Of a stretch of 64,000 nucleotides of DNA, positions 10,501 to 22,128 are shown one piece after another. Positions within the stretch are counted from its first letter, which is position 1, and each line of letters starts with the position of its first letter. The stretch comes from Burkholderiales bacterium (lineage in GTDB: Bacteria > Pseudomonadota > Gammaproteobacteria > Burkholderiales > Burkholderiaceae_C): contig JADJDV010000006.1 in NCBI GenBank assembly GCA_016702555.1, positions 558,001 through 622,000 of the forward strand. The letters are read 5' to 3'. Under the pieces are notes generated by a model, which did not search any database, was not told where the DNA came from, and was given only the letters and a program-made list of their open reading frames with translations. The translations under genes were made by a program, and so were the position numbers.

Positions 10501-10713
10501 GGCGGCGCGATTCGGGATCCGGACAGCTGCCTATTATCCAGGCCCGGCCGTCCAGCGCAGTAAAATGCCAAGTTGCGCGAAAAACCGCTGGCGGCGCGCA
10601 GGCCGCGCTTGTTTCCGCGGCTTTCGCCTCCAGCTTCGCACCACATTGATCAATCAGGAACTGCCGATCGCTGGCCCGGCTTGCCCGGGCCTCGCGGTGA
10701 TGGCAGCGCACGC

Positions 10714-13497
<2,784 letters not shown>

Positions 13498-13594
13498 CCC
13501 CCCTGAGTCGCCTGCGGCGCCCTCCCCCCGAGGGGGACCACGCTGGTGGCCGGGGAGACCCCGGCCACGGCGTTCTGGCGTGGCCTGCTCCGCG
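13498..13594 (+). repeat. Dispersed intergenic repeat, copy 1
   Basis: Begins with CCCCCCTGAG immediately after the secA stop and ends with a 21-base block at 13574-13594. The same two blocks occur in the same order on the other strand at 38539-38634, with similar G/C hairpin-forming sequence (CCCCCCGAGGGGG) between them. Length, position and internal hairpins are REP/MITE-like. I recall this family as common between genes in Comamonadaceae, but no search was possible. Confidence 0.75.
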
Positions 13595-13610
13595 GCCTCT
13601 GGGCTTTGCT

Positions 13611-13634
13611 CCCTCTCCCGCAAGCGGGAGAGGG
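13611..13634. repeat. Short palindromic intergenic repeat / possible secA terminator
   Basis: CCCTCTCCCG-CAAG-CGGGAGAGGG has perfect 10-bp arms and a 4-base loop, followed by TTGGGGTGAGGG. This is the widespread proteobacterial CCCTCTCCC/GGGAGAGGG intergenic palindrome. It can form a strong hairpin after secA but has no long T tract, so termination would be weak or Rho-assisted. It occupies the rest of the 210-bp secA-argJ gap together with copy 1 of the longer repeat. Confidence 0.7.
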
Positions 13635-13707
13635 TTGGGGTGAGGGTGACGGCGTGCCGTGAAACCCCCACACATCCCTAACGATTGACGTTCCGAGAAA
13701 GCCGAAC

Positions 13708-14937
13708 ATGCCTGTCAACCTCATCGCTCCCGATCCGTCCCAGCTGTTTCCCGTCGCCGGTGTGCGCGTCGGTGTGACCGAGGCGGGCGTGCGCAAGGCG
13801 AATCGCAAAGACGTCACGGTGTTTCTGCTGGACGAAGGTGCCAGCGTGGGCGGGGTGTTCACGAGCAACCGCTTTTGCGCGGCGCCGGTGCAGATCTGCC
13901 GCGACCGGCTGGCGGCGGGCGCGCCGATTCGCGCGCTGGTCGTCAACACCGGCAACGCCAATGCGGGTACGGGCGAAGATGGCCTGCTGCGCGCGCGCCA
14001 GGTCAGCGAGGCGCTGGCGCGCGAGATCGGCGTGGACGCTGGGCAGGTGCTGCCGTTTTCCACCGGCGTCATCATGGAGCCGCTGCCGGCCGATCGCATC
14101 GTCGCCGGCCTGCCCGCCGCCATCGCCGATGCGCAGCCTGGCCACTGGGCGCGCGCCGCCGAGGGCATCATGACCACCGACACCGTGCCCAAGGCCGCCA
14201 GCGCGCGCGCGCGCATCGGCGGCGCGGAGATCACCATCACCGGCATCAGCAAAGGCGCCGGCATGATCCGCCCCAACATGGCGACCATGTTGGGCTTTCT
14301 GGCGACCGACGCGCGCGTCGACCCGGCGCTGATGCAGCGGCTGGCGCTGGAACTGGCCGAGGGCTCGTTCAACCGCGTCACCATCGATGGCGACACCTCG
14401 ACCAACGATTCCTTCATCGTCATCGCGACCAACCAGGCCGCCAACGCGCCCGTCACCTCGCTGGATTCCGCCGATGGTCAGGCGCTGAAGACTGCCATGC
14501 TGAGCGTGGCGCGCCTGCTGGCGCAAGCCATCGTGCGCGATGGCGAGGGCGCGACCAAGTTCATCACGGTGCAGGTGGACGGCGGCAAGACGGCGGCCGA
14601 ATGCCGCCAGGTGGCCTACGCCATCGCGCATTCGCCGCTGGTCAAGACCGCGTTCTTCGCCAGTGACCCGAACCTTGGCCGCATTCTGGCGGCGGTCGGC
14701 TATGCTGGCATCGAGGACCTGGACCAGACCAGGATCGACCTGTATCTGGACGACGTGCACGTGGCCGTGAACGGCGGGCGCAACCCGAGCTACCGCGAGG
14801 AAGACGGGCAGCGCGTGATGCAGCGGGCCGAGATCACCGTGCGCGTCAAGCTGGGTCGGGGCACGGCAAGCGACACGGTGTGGACTTGCGATTTGAGCCA
14901 CGACTACGTCAGCATCAACGCTGATTACAGATCGTGA
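13708..14937 (+). CDS. argJ: Bifunctional glutamate N-acetyltransferase / amino-acid acetyltransferase
   Basis: 409-residue ArgJ, the cyclic-pathway ornithine acetyltransferase that transfers acetyl from N-acetylornithine to glutamate. It is made as a precursor that self-cleaves before the nucleophilic threonine: here T193 within RPNMATMLGF. The N-terminal half has the VVNTGNANAGTG motif and the beta chain contains SFNRVTIDGDTSTND and the C-terminal WTCDLSHDYVSINADY. Length and motifs are complete. The gene lies in the common betaproteobacterial order secA-argJ-DUF815-mutT. Confidence 0.97.
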   Translation: MPVNLIAPDPSQLFPVAGVRVGVTEAGVRKANRKDVTVFLLDEGASVGGVFTSNRFCAAPVQICRDRLAAGAPIRALVVNTGNANAGTGEDGLLRARQVSEALAREIGVDAGQVLPFSTGVIMEPLPADRIVAGLPAAIADAQPGHWARAAEGIMTTDTVPKAASARARIGGAEITITGISKGAGMIRPNMATMLGFLATDARVDPALMQRLALELAEGSFNRVTIDGDTSTNDSFIVIATNQAANAPVTSLDSADGQALKTAMLSVARLLAQAIVRDGEGATKFITVQVDGGKTAAECRQVAYAIAHSPLVKTAFFASDPNLGRILAAVGYAGIEDLDQTRIDLYLDDVHVAVNGGRNPSYREEDGQRVMQRAEITVRVKLGRGTASDTVWTCDLSHDYVSINADYRS

Positions 14938-15077
14938 GCATCTCCCTGAGCGGTTGATGCCGCTTCCCCCCTCTCTCTGCGGAAAGGGGGCAATGCCAGT
15001 GCCCGGCGAGAGTTGAGGGTACGGCGTTCGCTGGAGCGGTCTGCGCGGCGACCATTCGAATCAAGGACAAGCTTCTG

Positions 15078-15956
15078 ATGACTGAAAATCTTGCGCGCCT
15101 GATCGATCGGGCCGAACAACTCATCACCCGCATCGAGGCGGTGCTGCCGCGGCCGCTCGGCGCACCCGACTGGTCGCAGGGCGTGGCCTGGCGCTACCGC
15201 AAGCGCGCGTCCGGCCACGGCGTGCTGGAGCCGGTGCGCCACCTCGCCGCCATTACGCTCGATGACCTGAAGGAAATCGATGCGCAAAAGGACCGGATCG
15301 AGCGCAACACGCGCCAGTTCATCGAAGGCCGCCCCGCCAACAACGTGCTGCTGACGGGCGCGCGCGGCACCGGCAAGTCCTCGCTCATCAAGGCCTGTCT
15401 GAACGCTTTCGCGCCGCGCGGGCTGCGCCTGATCGAGATCGACAAGGGCGACATGACCGATCTGCCCGACATCGTCGAACTGGTGGCGGGCCGACCGGAG
15501 AAGTTCATCGTCTACTGCGATGACCTCAGCTTCGAAGAGGGCGAGCCGGGCTACAAGGCGTTGAAAAGCATTCTGGACGGCAGCGTGGCCGCCAGCACGC
15601 CCAACCTGCTGGTCTACGCCACCAGCAACCGGCGCCACCTGCTGCCCGAGTACATGAGGGACAACTTGAGCTACACCCACACCGATGACGGCGAGGTGCA
15701 TCCGGGCGAGGTGGTGGAGGAAAAGATCTCGCTGTCCGAACGCTTCGGCCTGTGGGTCAGCTTCTACCCCTTCAGCCAGGACGAATACTTGGCGATCGCG
15801 GCGCAATGGCTGAGCGCGCTCGGCGCCACGCCGGCGCAGATCGAGGCGGCGCGGCCGGAGGCGCTGGTGTGGGCGCTGGAGCGCGGCTCGCGCTCAGGCC
15901 GTGTGGCCTATCAGTTTGCGCGCGACTTCATGGGTCGCGCAGCCGCCGATGCCTGA
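15078..15956 (+). CDS. DUF815 family ATP-binding protein (AAA-like)
   Basis: 292-residue P-loop protein of the DUF815 family. Walker A GARGTGKSS is at 94-102, Walker B-like FIVYCDDLSFE at 143-153, and a sensor-like VYATSNRRHLLPEYM follows. The C-terminal helical lid ends with GSRSGRVAYQFARDF. Members are widespread and found near argJ/mutT in betaproteobacteria, but no biochemical function is established to my knowledge. Its stop overlaps the mutT start by 8 bases, so the two genes are probably translationally coupled. The 140-bp upstream gap holds a possible decayed copy of the 13498 repeat. Confidence 0.85.
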   Translation: MTENLARLIDRAEQLITRIEAVLPRPLGAPDWSQGVAWRYRKRASGHGVLEPVRHLAAITLDDLKEIDAQKDRIERNTRQFIEGRPANNVLLTGARGTGKSSLIKACLNAFAPRGLRLIEIDKGDMTDLPDIVELVAGRPEKFIVYCDDLSFEEGEPGYKALKSILDGSVAASTPNLLVYATSNRRHLLPEYMRDNLSYTHTDDGEVHPGEVVEEKISLSERFGLWVSFYPFSQDEYLAIAAQWLSALGATPAQIEAARPEALVWALERGSRSGRVAYQFARDFMGRAAADA

Positions 15957-16425
15957 GGGGCCGGGGACGGACGGCGCCGTGCTGCACGCCGACGTGCAGG
16001 TGCGGCGCGAGGGCGGTGCCGAGCGCGCAGCGGTCAATGTCGCGGTCGGCGTGCTGCTCAAAGGTGATCGCAGCTTTTTGCTGACCACTCGGCCCGCTGG
16101 CAAGGTGTACGCGGACTACTGGGAATTTCCGGGCGGTAAGCTGGATGCCGGCGAAAGCGTTGAGCAGGCGCTGGCGCGGGAGTTGCGCGAAGAGCTGGGC
16201 ATCGAGGTCGATCCCACCGCCGTGCGGCGCTGGCGCGAGCAACTGGTCGATTACCCGCACGCGCTGGTGCGGCTGCACTTCTGCCAGCTGTTCGATTGGC
16301 GTGGCGAGCTGCAAATGCGTGAAGGCCAGCGTTTCAGCTGGCAGCGGCTGCCAGTGCAGGTGGCGCCGGTGCTGCCGGGCGCGCTGCCGGTGCTGCGGTG
16401 GCTGGAAGAAGAAGACGGCGCCTGA
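15949..16425 (+). CDS. mutT: NUDIX hydrolase, MutT type (8-oxo-dGTP diphosphatase)
   Basis: 158-residue sanitising hydrolase that removes 8-oxo-dGTP from the nucleotide pool. The full Nudix box lies at 62-84 (GGKLDAGES through REELGI), with the EFPGG segment just before it and a MutT-like ending. The start at 15949 (MPEGPGTDGAVLHADVQV) is inferred; it adds about 28 residues before the conserved AVNVAVGVLL and a start nearer 16036 is possible. It overlaps the DUF815 gene and converges with yacG. Confidence 0.9.
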   Translation: MPEGPGTDGAVLHADVQVRREGGAERAAVNVAVGVLLKGDRSFLLTTRPAGKVYADYWEFPGGKLDAGESVEQALARELREELGIEVDPTAVRRWREQLVDYPHALVRLHFCQLFDWRGELQMREGQRFSWQRLPVQVAPVLPGALPVLRWLEEEDGA

Positions 16426-16463
16426 GGCGCTGACGCCGGATCGTTGCCGGCGGCCTCAGCGAG

Positions 16464-16679
16464 TTATGGCCCGCCGCCGTCCAGCGGCACCTCGGCGCCA
16501 TCGCTTTCCTGCGCCTCGACGCGAAAGCTCTCGCTGGCCCAGGCGCCCAGGTCGTGCAGCTTGCAGCGCTCGCTGCAAAAGGGGCGAAAGCGGTTTTCCG
16601 GCGCGAACAGGCTGGGGCCGCCGCAGGCCGGGCAGCGTACGGTGCGGGTGGCGGGTCGGGGAGACGATGGCTGGGTCAT
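16464..16679 (-). CDS. yacG: DNA gyrase inhibitor YacG (zinc-ribbon protein)
   Basis: 71-residue YacG, a small zinc finger that binds GyrB and inhibits gyrase (known in E. coli). Four zinc ligands are visible, C16, C19, C35 and C39, in the pattern CPACG and RPFCSERCKLHDLGAW. Its start overlaps the zapD stop in ATGA (16676-16679). The order zapD-yacG matches the conserved coaE-zapD-yacG arrangement. The residues after about 55 are acidic and poorly conserved. Confidence 0.93.
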   Translation of the reverse strand: MTQPSSPRPATRTVRCPACGGPSLFAPENRFRPFCSERCKLHDLGAWASESFRVEAQESDGAEVPLDGGGP

Positions 16680-17431
16680 GCGCACAAGGCCAGTTCCAGT
16701 GGCGCGTCTTCGCGCGCCAAGTGCAATTTGCCGTCGGCCTCGTGGCGCATCAGGCGCACCGACACCACCATGCGGTTGCCGCTGATCTCGGGGATCAGCT
16801 GCAGCGACTCGTCGATGCGCAGGCGCAGCAACTGGAAGGCGCGGCCTTGTGGCAGCCCCTGCTGGAACTGGCCGGCCGTGGCCATGATCTTCTGCGGCTT
16901 GCCGGAGTCGCGCAGCAGTTGCAGCAGCAGGGCGATGGCCTGCCCCAGGGGCGCCAGCGAACCGACCCAGTGCATCAGGTCGTGGCGGCGCGCCTCGGCC
17001 GGCCGGTGTTGCCAGGCGTGGTAGGCCGGCAGGTCGAACGAGCAGGTGCCGGCGGGAATCACGGCGCGGCTGCGGATGGCCATCAGCCACTCGTGCTCGG
17101 CGAGCTCGTGCCCGGGCTTGCCGAGCTGCTGGTTGAGTTGCGCGAAGACCTGCTCCAGCCGATCCAGCATGGCCTCAAGCGAGGCTTCGGAGATGGCCGG
17201 GTTGCCGCGGTAGGCGGTGAGGTGGGCTTTTTGTTTTTCGAGGTCCTTCAGCGCGTCGGACTTCAGGTCGGCACGGCTGCAGACATCGAGCACCTCGAAC
17301 AGGGTGATCAGTGCGAAATGGTGGTCGACGGCCTCGGTGCGCGGCAGCAACTGGCCCAGTCGGGTGAACAGGTGCTCCAGCCGGAGATAGGTGCGGATGC
17401 GTTCGTGGAACGGGTATTCGTACAGGATCAC
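16676..17431 (-). CDS. zapD: Cell division protein ZapD
   Basis: 251-residue cytoplasmic ZapD (YacF), an FtsZ-binding protein that bundles protofilaments at the division ring. The start MILYEYPFHERIRTYLRLEHLF is the hallmark N-terminus; the C-terminal half has DLMHWVGSLAPLGQA and GNRMVVSVRLM beta-strand motifs. Length is standard (about 250). It lies 28 bp downstream of coaE and is translationally coupled to yacG. Confidence 0.95.
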   Translation of the reverse strand: MILYEYPFHERIRTYLRLEHLFTRLGQLLPRTEAVDHHFALITLFEVLDVCSRADLKSDALKDLEKQKAHLTAYRGNPAISEASLEAMLDRLEQVFAQLNQQLGKPGHELAEHEWLMAIRSRAVIPAGTCSFDLPAYHAWQHRPAEARRHDLMHWVGSLAPLGQAIALLLQLLRDSGKPQKIMATAGQFQQGLPQGRAFQLLRLRIDESLQLIPEISGNRMVVSVRLMRHEADGKLHLAREDAPLELALCA

Positions 17432-17459
17432 GCGCGGGGTTTTCGCTGGCAGGCCGGCA

Positions 17460-18074
17460 TCATAGACCGAAGCGCGCGGCCCAGGTGTGCACTTGTGTGT
17501 GCAGCGCGGTCAGCGTCACGCCGGCACCATTGAACAGCACGGCATCGGCCGCGCCCAGGCGCTGCGCGCGCGTGACCTGCGCGGCGATGATGCGCTCGAT
17601 TTCCTCGCGCGGCAGCTGGTTGCGCGCCATCACGCGCTCGATCTGGGTGGCGGGGTCGCAATCGACCACCAGCACGCGGTCGACACGGGCGCGCCAGCGT
17701 GGGCCCGACTCCACCAGCAGCGGCACGTCGAACACGATCAGCCGGCGCCCGGCGTCGAGGGCGCGTTGCGCCTGGCGGTCGATCTCCTGGGCGACCAGCG
17801 GGTGGACGATGGCCTCCAGCCGCTGGCGCGCGCCGGCGTCGCGGTACACCAGCGCGCGCATGGCGGCGCGGTCGAGTGCGCCATCGGCGCCGATCAGGGC
17901 CGCGCCGAAGGTCGCCGCGATGGCTGGCAGCGCGCCGCCGCCGCCGGCGGTGCTGGCGCGCGAGATGGCATCGGCGTCGATGACGGCGGCACCGCGCTCG
18001 GCCAGCAGCGTGGCAACGGTGCTCTTGCCGCTGCCGATGCCGCCGGTCAGGCCGATCTGTCGTGTGGAGGGCAT
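17460..18074 (-). CDS. coaE: Dephospho-CoA kinase
   Basis: 204-residue P-loop kinase performing the last step of CoA synthesis. Walker A TGGIGSGKS is at 10-18, D33 and D35 sit in VIDADAISR, HPLV and VFDVPLLVE are typical of the CoA-binding and lid regions. Family length is about 200. It sits 9 bp downstream of pilD in the usual pilB-pilC-pilD-coaE cluster. Confidence 0.96.
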   Translation of the reverse strand: MPSTRQIGLTGGIGSGKSTVATLLAERGAAVIDADAISRASTAGGGGALPAIAATFGAALIGADGALDRAAMRALVYRDAGARQRLEAIVHPLVAQEIDRQAQRALDAGRRLIVFDVPLLVESGPRWRARVDRVLVVDCDPATQIERVMARNQLPREEIERIIAAQVTRAQRLGAADAVLFNGAGVTLTALHTQVHTWAARFGL

Positions 18075-18083
18075 GGCCGGATG

Positions 18084-18932
18084 CTACAGGCCGATGGCGC
18101 GCAGGATCGCCTGCGGCCCGAACACCATGCCGACGATGCCGGCCAGCGCCAGGAACGGCCCGAACGGCACCACGCCGCCTTCGCGCAGTGCGCCGCGCAG
18201 CTTCATGGCGATGCCGACGGCGGCGCCGATGGTCGAGGCCAGCAGGATCAGCGGCGCCAGCGCCAGCCAGCCGAACCAGGCGCCGAGCGCGGCGAACAGC
18301 TTGAAGTCGCCGTAGCCCATGCCGTCCTTGCCGGTGGCCAGCTTGAAGGCCCAGTACACGCCCCACAGCGACAGGTAGCCGGCCACCGCGCCCCAGACCG
18401 CGTCGGTCACGGTGACGCCGGTCCAGCCCAGGGCGGCGGCGATCAGGCCGGCCCACAGCAGGGGCAGCGTCAGGTCGTCGGGCAGCAGCGTCGTGTCCCA
18501 GTCGATCAGGGTCAGCGCCACCAGCACGGCGGCGAAGCCGCACCAGGCGGCGGCGCTCCAGGTCGCGCCCCAGCGCCACAGGCACCAGGCGAACAACAGT
18601 CCGGTGGTCAGTTCCACCAGCGGATAGCGCAGGCCGATCGGCGCACGGCAGGCCGAGCAGCGGCCGCGCAGCGCCAGGTAGCTGAGCACCGGGATGTTCT
18701 CGTGCCAGGCGATCGCATGGCCGCAGTGCGGGCAGCGCGAGCGCGGTCGCACCAGGTTGAAGGGCTCCTGCGATTCGGCGGGCGCCTGGCCGTGGGCCTC
18801 GGCGCAGTCCTCGGCCCACTGGCGCTCCATCATGCGCGGCAGCCGGTGGATCACCACGTTCAGAAAGCTGCCGATCAGCAGGCCGAACACGCCGCCGACG
18901 ACGGCCAGCAGCCCGCCGGGTTCGAGCATCAA
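18084..18932 (-). CDS. pilD: Type IV prepilin peptidase / N-methyltransferase PilD
   Basis: 282-residue integral membrane enzyme that cleaves the prepilin leader and N-methylates the new Phe1. The cytoplasmic loop has a complete tetracysteine motif (C67, C70, C92, C95). The two catalytic aspartates of the TFPP family are D144 in LIDWDTTLLPD and D209 in GMGYGDF. Multiple hydrophobic helices fit the eight-helix topology. It overlaps pilC by 4 bases. No major pilin gene is in the window. Confidence 0.95.
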   Translation of the reverse strand: MMLEPGGLLAVVGGVFGLLIGSFLNVVIHRLPRMMERQWAEDCAEAHGQAPAESQEPFNLVRPRSRCPHCGHAIAWHENIPVLSYLALRGRCSACRAPIGLRYPLVELTTGLLFAWCLWRWGATWSAAAWCGFAAVLVALTLIDWDTTLLPDDLTLPLLWAGLIAAALGWTGVTVTDAVWGAVAGYLSLWGVYWAFKLATGKDGMGYGDFKLFAALGAWFGWLALAPLILLASTIGAAVGIAMKLRGALREGGVVPFGPFLALAGIVGMVFGPQAILRAIGL

Positions 18933-20152
18933 ACGACTTGCCCCAGCTTGAAGATCGGCAGGTACATGGCCACCACGATGCCGCCGATGATGATGCCGAG
19001 GATCACGATGATGATCGGCTCCATCAGGCTCGACAGCCCGGCCACCATTTCGTCCACTTCCGATTCGTAGAAGTCGGCCGCCTTGCCGAGCATGTGGTCG
19101 AGCGCGCCGGATTCCTCGCCGATGGCCGTCATCTGCAGCACCATGCCGGGAAAGATGCGCGTGTCGGCCATGGCGGCCGCCAGGCTGCTGCCGGTGGCCA
19201 CTTCCTGCTGGATCCGATCGGTGGCCTGGCGGTAGAGCATGTTGCCCGAGGCGCCGCCGACCGACTCGAGCGATTCCACCAGCGGCACGCCGGCGGCGAA
19301 CATGGTCGACAGGCTGCGCGTCCAGCGCGCGATCACCGACTTGCGTACCAGCTCACCAAAGATCGGCAGCCGGAGCAGCAGCCGGTCCATCACCATGCGC
19401 ACCTTCTCGCTGCGCTTCCAGGACTGCGCCAGGAAGTAAGTGCCGCCGATCAGCACGGCGAAGATCAGCCACCACCAGCTGACGAAGAATTCGCTCACCG
19501 CAATGACGAACAGCGTTGGCGTCGGCAGATCGGCGCCGAAGGACGAGAACACTTCCTTGAACGCCGGGATGACGAAGATCATGATCACCGCCACCACCAC
19601 GAAGGCGACCAGCACCACCGCCGTCGGGTACATCAGTGCCGAGCGGATCTTGGACTTCAGCGCCTCGGTCTTTTCCATGTAGGTGGCGAGCCGATCCAGC
19701 AGGGTGTCCAGCATGCCGGCGGTTTCGCCGGTCTCGACCAGGTTGCAGTACAGGTCGTTGAAATGGGTCGGGTGCTTGCGGAACGCCGTCGCCAGCGACG
19801 TGCCGGTCTCGACGTCGGCGCGGATGTCGTTCAGCAGCCGGGTCACGCCTGGGTTCGGGTTGCCGCGCCCCACCACGTCGAAGGACTGCAGCAGCGGCAC
19901 GCCGGCCTTCAGCAAGGTCGCCAGCTGGCGCGTGAAGATGGCGATGTGCTTGGGCTTGATGGTGCGCCCGGCGCGCATGCGGCGCTTCTTGATCCGGGTG
20001 ACGAAGACGCCGCGCCGGCGCAGCGTGGCCTGCACCTGGTTCTCGCCGCTGGCACGGGTTTCGCCGCGCACCAGCTTGCCATTGCGATCCTTGCCTTCCC
20101 ATTCGAACACGAATTCCTTGGCGCCGCTGGCGCCGGCAAGCTGGGTGGCCAT
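18929..20152 (-). CDS. pilC: Type IV pilus inner-membrane platform protein PilC
   Basis: 407-residue GspF/PilC platform protein linking the assembly ATPase to the growing pilus. Two repeated GspF domains are visible. The first starts at TRQLATLLKAGVPLLQSFDVV and ends with transmembrane helices near 180-260; the second has WTRSLSTMFAAGVPLVESLE and ends with helices near 380. GESGALDHMLGKAADFYE is characteristic. It lies between pilB (52 bp upstream) and pilD (4-base overlap). Confidence 0.96.
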   Translation of the reverse strand: MATQLAGASGAKEFVFEWEGKDRNGKLVRGETRASGENQVQATLRRRGVFVTRIKKRRMRAGRTIKPKHIAIFTRQLATLLKAGVPLLQSFDVVGRGNPNPGVTRLLNDIRADVETGTSLATAFRKHPTHFNDLYCNLVETGETAGMLDTLLDRLATYMEKTEALKSKIRSALMYPTAVVLVAFVVVAVIMIFVIPAFKEVFSSFGADLPTPTLFVIAVSEFFVSWWWLIFAVLIGGTYFLAQSWKRSEKVRMVMDRLLLRLPIFGELVRKSVIARWTRSLSTMFAAGVPLVESLESVGGASGNMLYRQATDRIQQEVATGSSLAAAMADTRIFPGMVLQMTAIGEESGALDHMLGKAADFYESEVDEMVAGLSSLMEPIIIVILGIIIGGIVVAMYLPIFKLGQVV

Positions 20153-20204
20153 GCTGATCTCCCTGTCGTTTTCCTTGTGCCTTGGCGTGATTATCGATGG
20201 GCGG

Positions 20205-21941
20205 CTATTGATTGGTGACGGCCAGCACTTCCTCCAGTGAGGTGACGCCGAGCCGCACCTTCTCCAGGCCGGCCTGGCGCAACGTGCGCACGCCCTCGCG
20301 GCGCGCCTGCGCGGCGATCTCCACCGAGCTGCCGTCGGCCAGGATGATGCGCTGGATGGCCTCGCTGATCGGCATCACCTCGTAAATGCCTGCCCGACCC
20401 TTGTAGCCGTTGTTGCAGGCATCGCAGCCGACCGGCTTGTAGGGCGTCCAGCCGCCGGCCAACTCGGCTTCCTCGAAGCCGGCGTCGAGCAGCGTCTGGC
20501 GCGGCAGCTCGATCGGCTGTCGGCAGGTCGGGCACAGGCGCCGGATCAGGCGCTGCGCGGTGATCAGGATGACGCTGGAGGCGAGGTTGAACGGCGCCAC
20601 CCCCATGTTGCGCAGCCGCGTCAGCGTGCTGGGTGCGTCGTTGGTGTGCACGGTGGCCAGCAGCAGGTGGCCGGTCTGCGCCGCCTTGACGGCGATGTCG
20701 GCGGTCTCCAGGTCGCGGATTTCACCCACCATGATGATGTCCGGGTCCTGGCGCAGGAAGGCGCGCAGCGCGACGGCAAAGCTCAGGCCCGCCTTCTCGT
20801 TGACGTTGACCTGATTGACGCCCGGCAGGTTGATCTCGGACGGATCCTCCACCGTGGCGATGTTGACGCCCGGCTTGTTGAGCAGGCTCAGGCAGGTGTA
20901 CAGCGACAGCGTCTTGCCGGAGCCGGTCGGCCCGGTGACCAGCACCATGCCGTAGGGGCGCTGGATCGCCTCCAGCACGCGCGCCTTTTCCACCGGCTCG
21001 TAGCCGAGCGCGTCCAGCCCGAGCTTCAGCCCGCTGGAGTCGAGCAGGCGGATCACGATCTTCTCGCCGAACAGCGTCGGCAGGGTGCTGACGCGGCAGT
21101 CGATCAACCGGTCCGGCCCCAGCTTGAGCTTCATGCGGCCGTCCTGAGGCACGCGCTTCTCGGCGATGTCCAGGCGCGAGATCACCTTGATGCGCGAGGC
21201 CAGCTTGTCCTTGATCGCCAGCGGCGGCGAGACCACGTCGCGCAACTCGCCGTCGATGCGAAAGCGCACCCGGTAGTGGTGCTCGTAGGGCTCGAAATGC
21301 AGGTCCGAGGCGCGCATGATGAAGGCGTCGCGCAGCATCTTGTGCAGAAAGCGCACGACGGGCGCGTCGTCGATGTCGCTCTTCTGGGCCGCGTCCTCGG
21401 CCGCGTCGGCGATGCCGAGCGCGCTCTCGTCAAACTCGAAGTCGCCGCCCAGGATCTCGTCGATCTCCTCCAGCGTCGACTTGGCCATCGCCTCAATCAC
21501 TCGCCCCAGCTTGTCGAACTCGGCGACGACCCAGTCGATGCCGGTCTGAGTGGCGAACTTGATCTTCTCGACCGCCTCGTGGTTGGACGGATCGGCCGTG
21601 GCCACGACGGCGCGGCCATTGCGCCAGCCCAGCGCCAGCACCTGGTGGGCGACCGCCAGCCGGGGTTCGATCAAGTGCCGGGGCAGCTGGCGCGGATCGA
21701 GCGCGTCGACGTCAATCAGCGGCGCTGCGAAGGCCTGCGACATGACCTGCGCCAGCGCCGCGGCCGGCACCTCGCCGGATTCGGTCAGTTGCGCGACGAA
21801 GCCGCGCCGACTGGCCTGCGCCTGGCGATAAATATGCTCGGCGCTCTTCTGGCTCAAAGCGCCGGCCAGCACCAGGGCACGCCCGACGCCAGGCAGCAGA
21901 TGAGCAGGAGGATTCTGGGACACGGTGTCGGCAACGACCAT
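20205..21941 (-). CDS. pilB: Type IV pilus assembly ATPase PilB
   Basis: 578-residue cytoplasmic hexameric ATPase powering pilus extension. N-terminal MshEN-like domains span about 15-150. The motor domain holds Walker A GPTGSGKT at 337-344, the Asp box, Walker B with PDIIMVGEIRDLETADIA, and a C-terminal tetracysteine zinc site (CPTC and CDACNNGYKGR). The start MVVADTVSQNP at 21941 was chosen over an upstream in-frame start at 22028 because homologues begin about this far from the first domain. First gene of pilB-pilC-pilD-coaE-zapD-yacG. Confidence 0.95.
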   Translation of the reverse strand: MVVADTVSQNPPAHLLPGVGRALVLAGALSQKSAEHIYRQAQASRRGFVAQLTESGEVPAAALAQVMSQAFAAPLIDVDALDPRQLPRHLIEPRLAVAHQVLALGWRNGRAVVATADPSNHEAVEKIKFATQTGIDWVVAEFDKLGRVIEAMAKSTLEEIDEILGGDFEFDESALGIADAAEDAAQKSDIDDAPVVRFLHKMLRDAFIMRASDLHFEPYEHHYRVRFRIDGELRDVVSPPLAIKDKLASRIKVISRLDIAEKRVPQDGRMKLKLGPDRLIDCRVSTLPTLFGEKIVIRLLDSSGLKLGLDALGYEPVEKARVLEAIQRPYGMVLVTGPTGSGKTLSLYTCLSLLNKPGVNIATVEDPSEINLPGVNQVNVNEKAGLSFAVALRAFLRQDPDIIMVGEIRDLETADIAVKAAQTGHLLLATVHTNDAPSTLTRLRNMGVAPFNLASSVILITAQRLIRRLCPTCRQPIELPRQTLLDAGFEEAELAGGWTPYKPVGCDACNNGYKGRAGIYEVMPISEAIQRIILADGSSVEIAAQARREGVRTLRQAGLEKVRLGVTSLEEVLAVTNQ

Positions 21942-22037
21942 TGACGAATCGAGGGGTGTGCGAAGCCACCAATGATCGCCGATCCGTAAGCACCTGTAAA
22001 TCCCGCCGAAGGCGGATACCGATGGCAATCAGGGGAT

Positions 22038-22114
22038 TGGTCGGGGTGAGAGGATTCGAACCTCCGGCCTCTACGTCCCGAACGTAGCGCTCTACCAGGC
22101 TAAGCTACACCCCG
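22038..22114 (-). tRNA. tRNA-Pro (CGG)
   Basis: A 77-nt cloverleaf on the minus strand: acceptor CGGGGTG/CACCCCG, anticodon stem CTACG/CGTAG with loop TTCGGGA (anticodon CGG), T-loop GGTTCGAATCC, discriminator A and an encoded CCA (22040-22038). It lies between ispB and pilB, transcribed in their direction. Confidence 0.97.
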
Positions 22115-22128
22115 ATGGTGACAGCGAG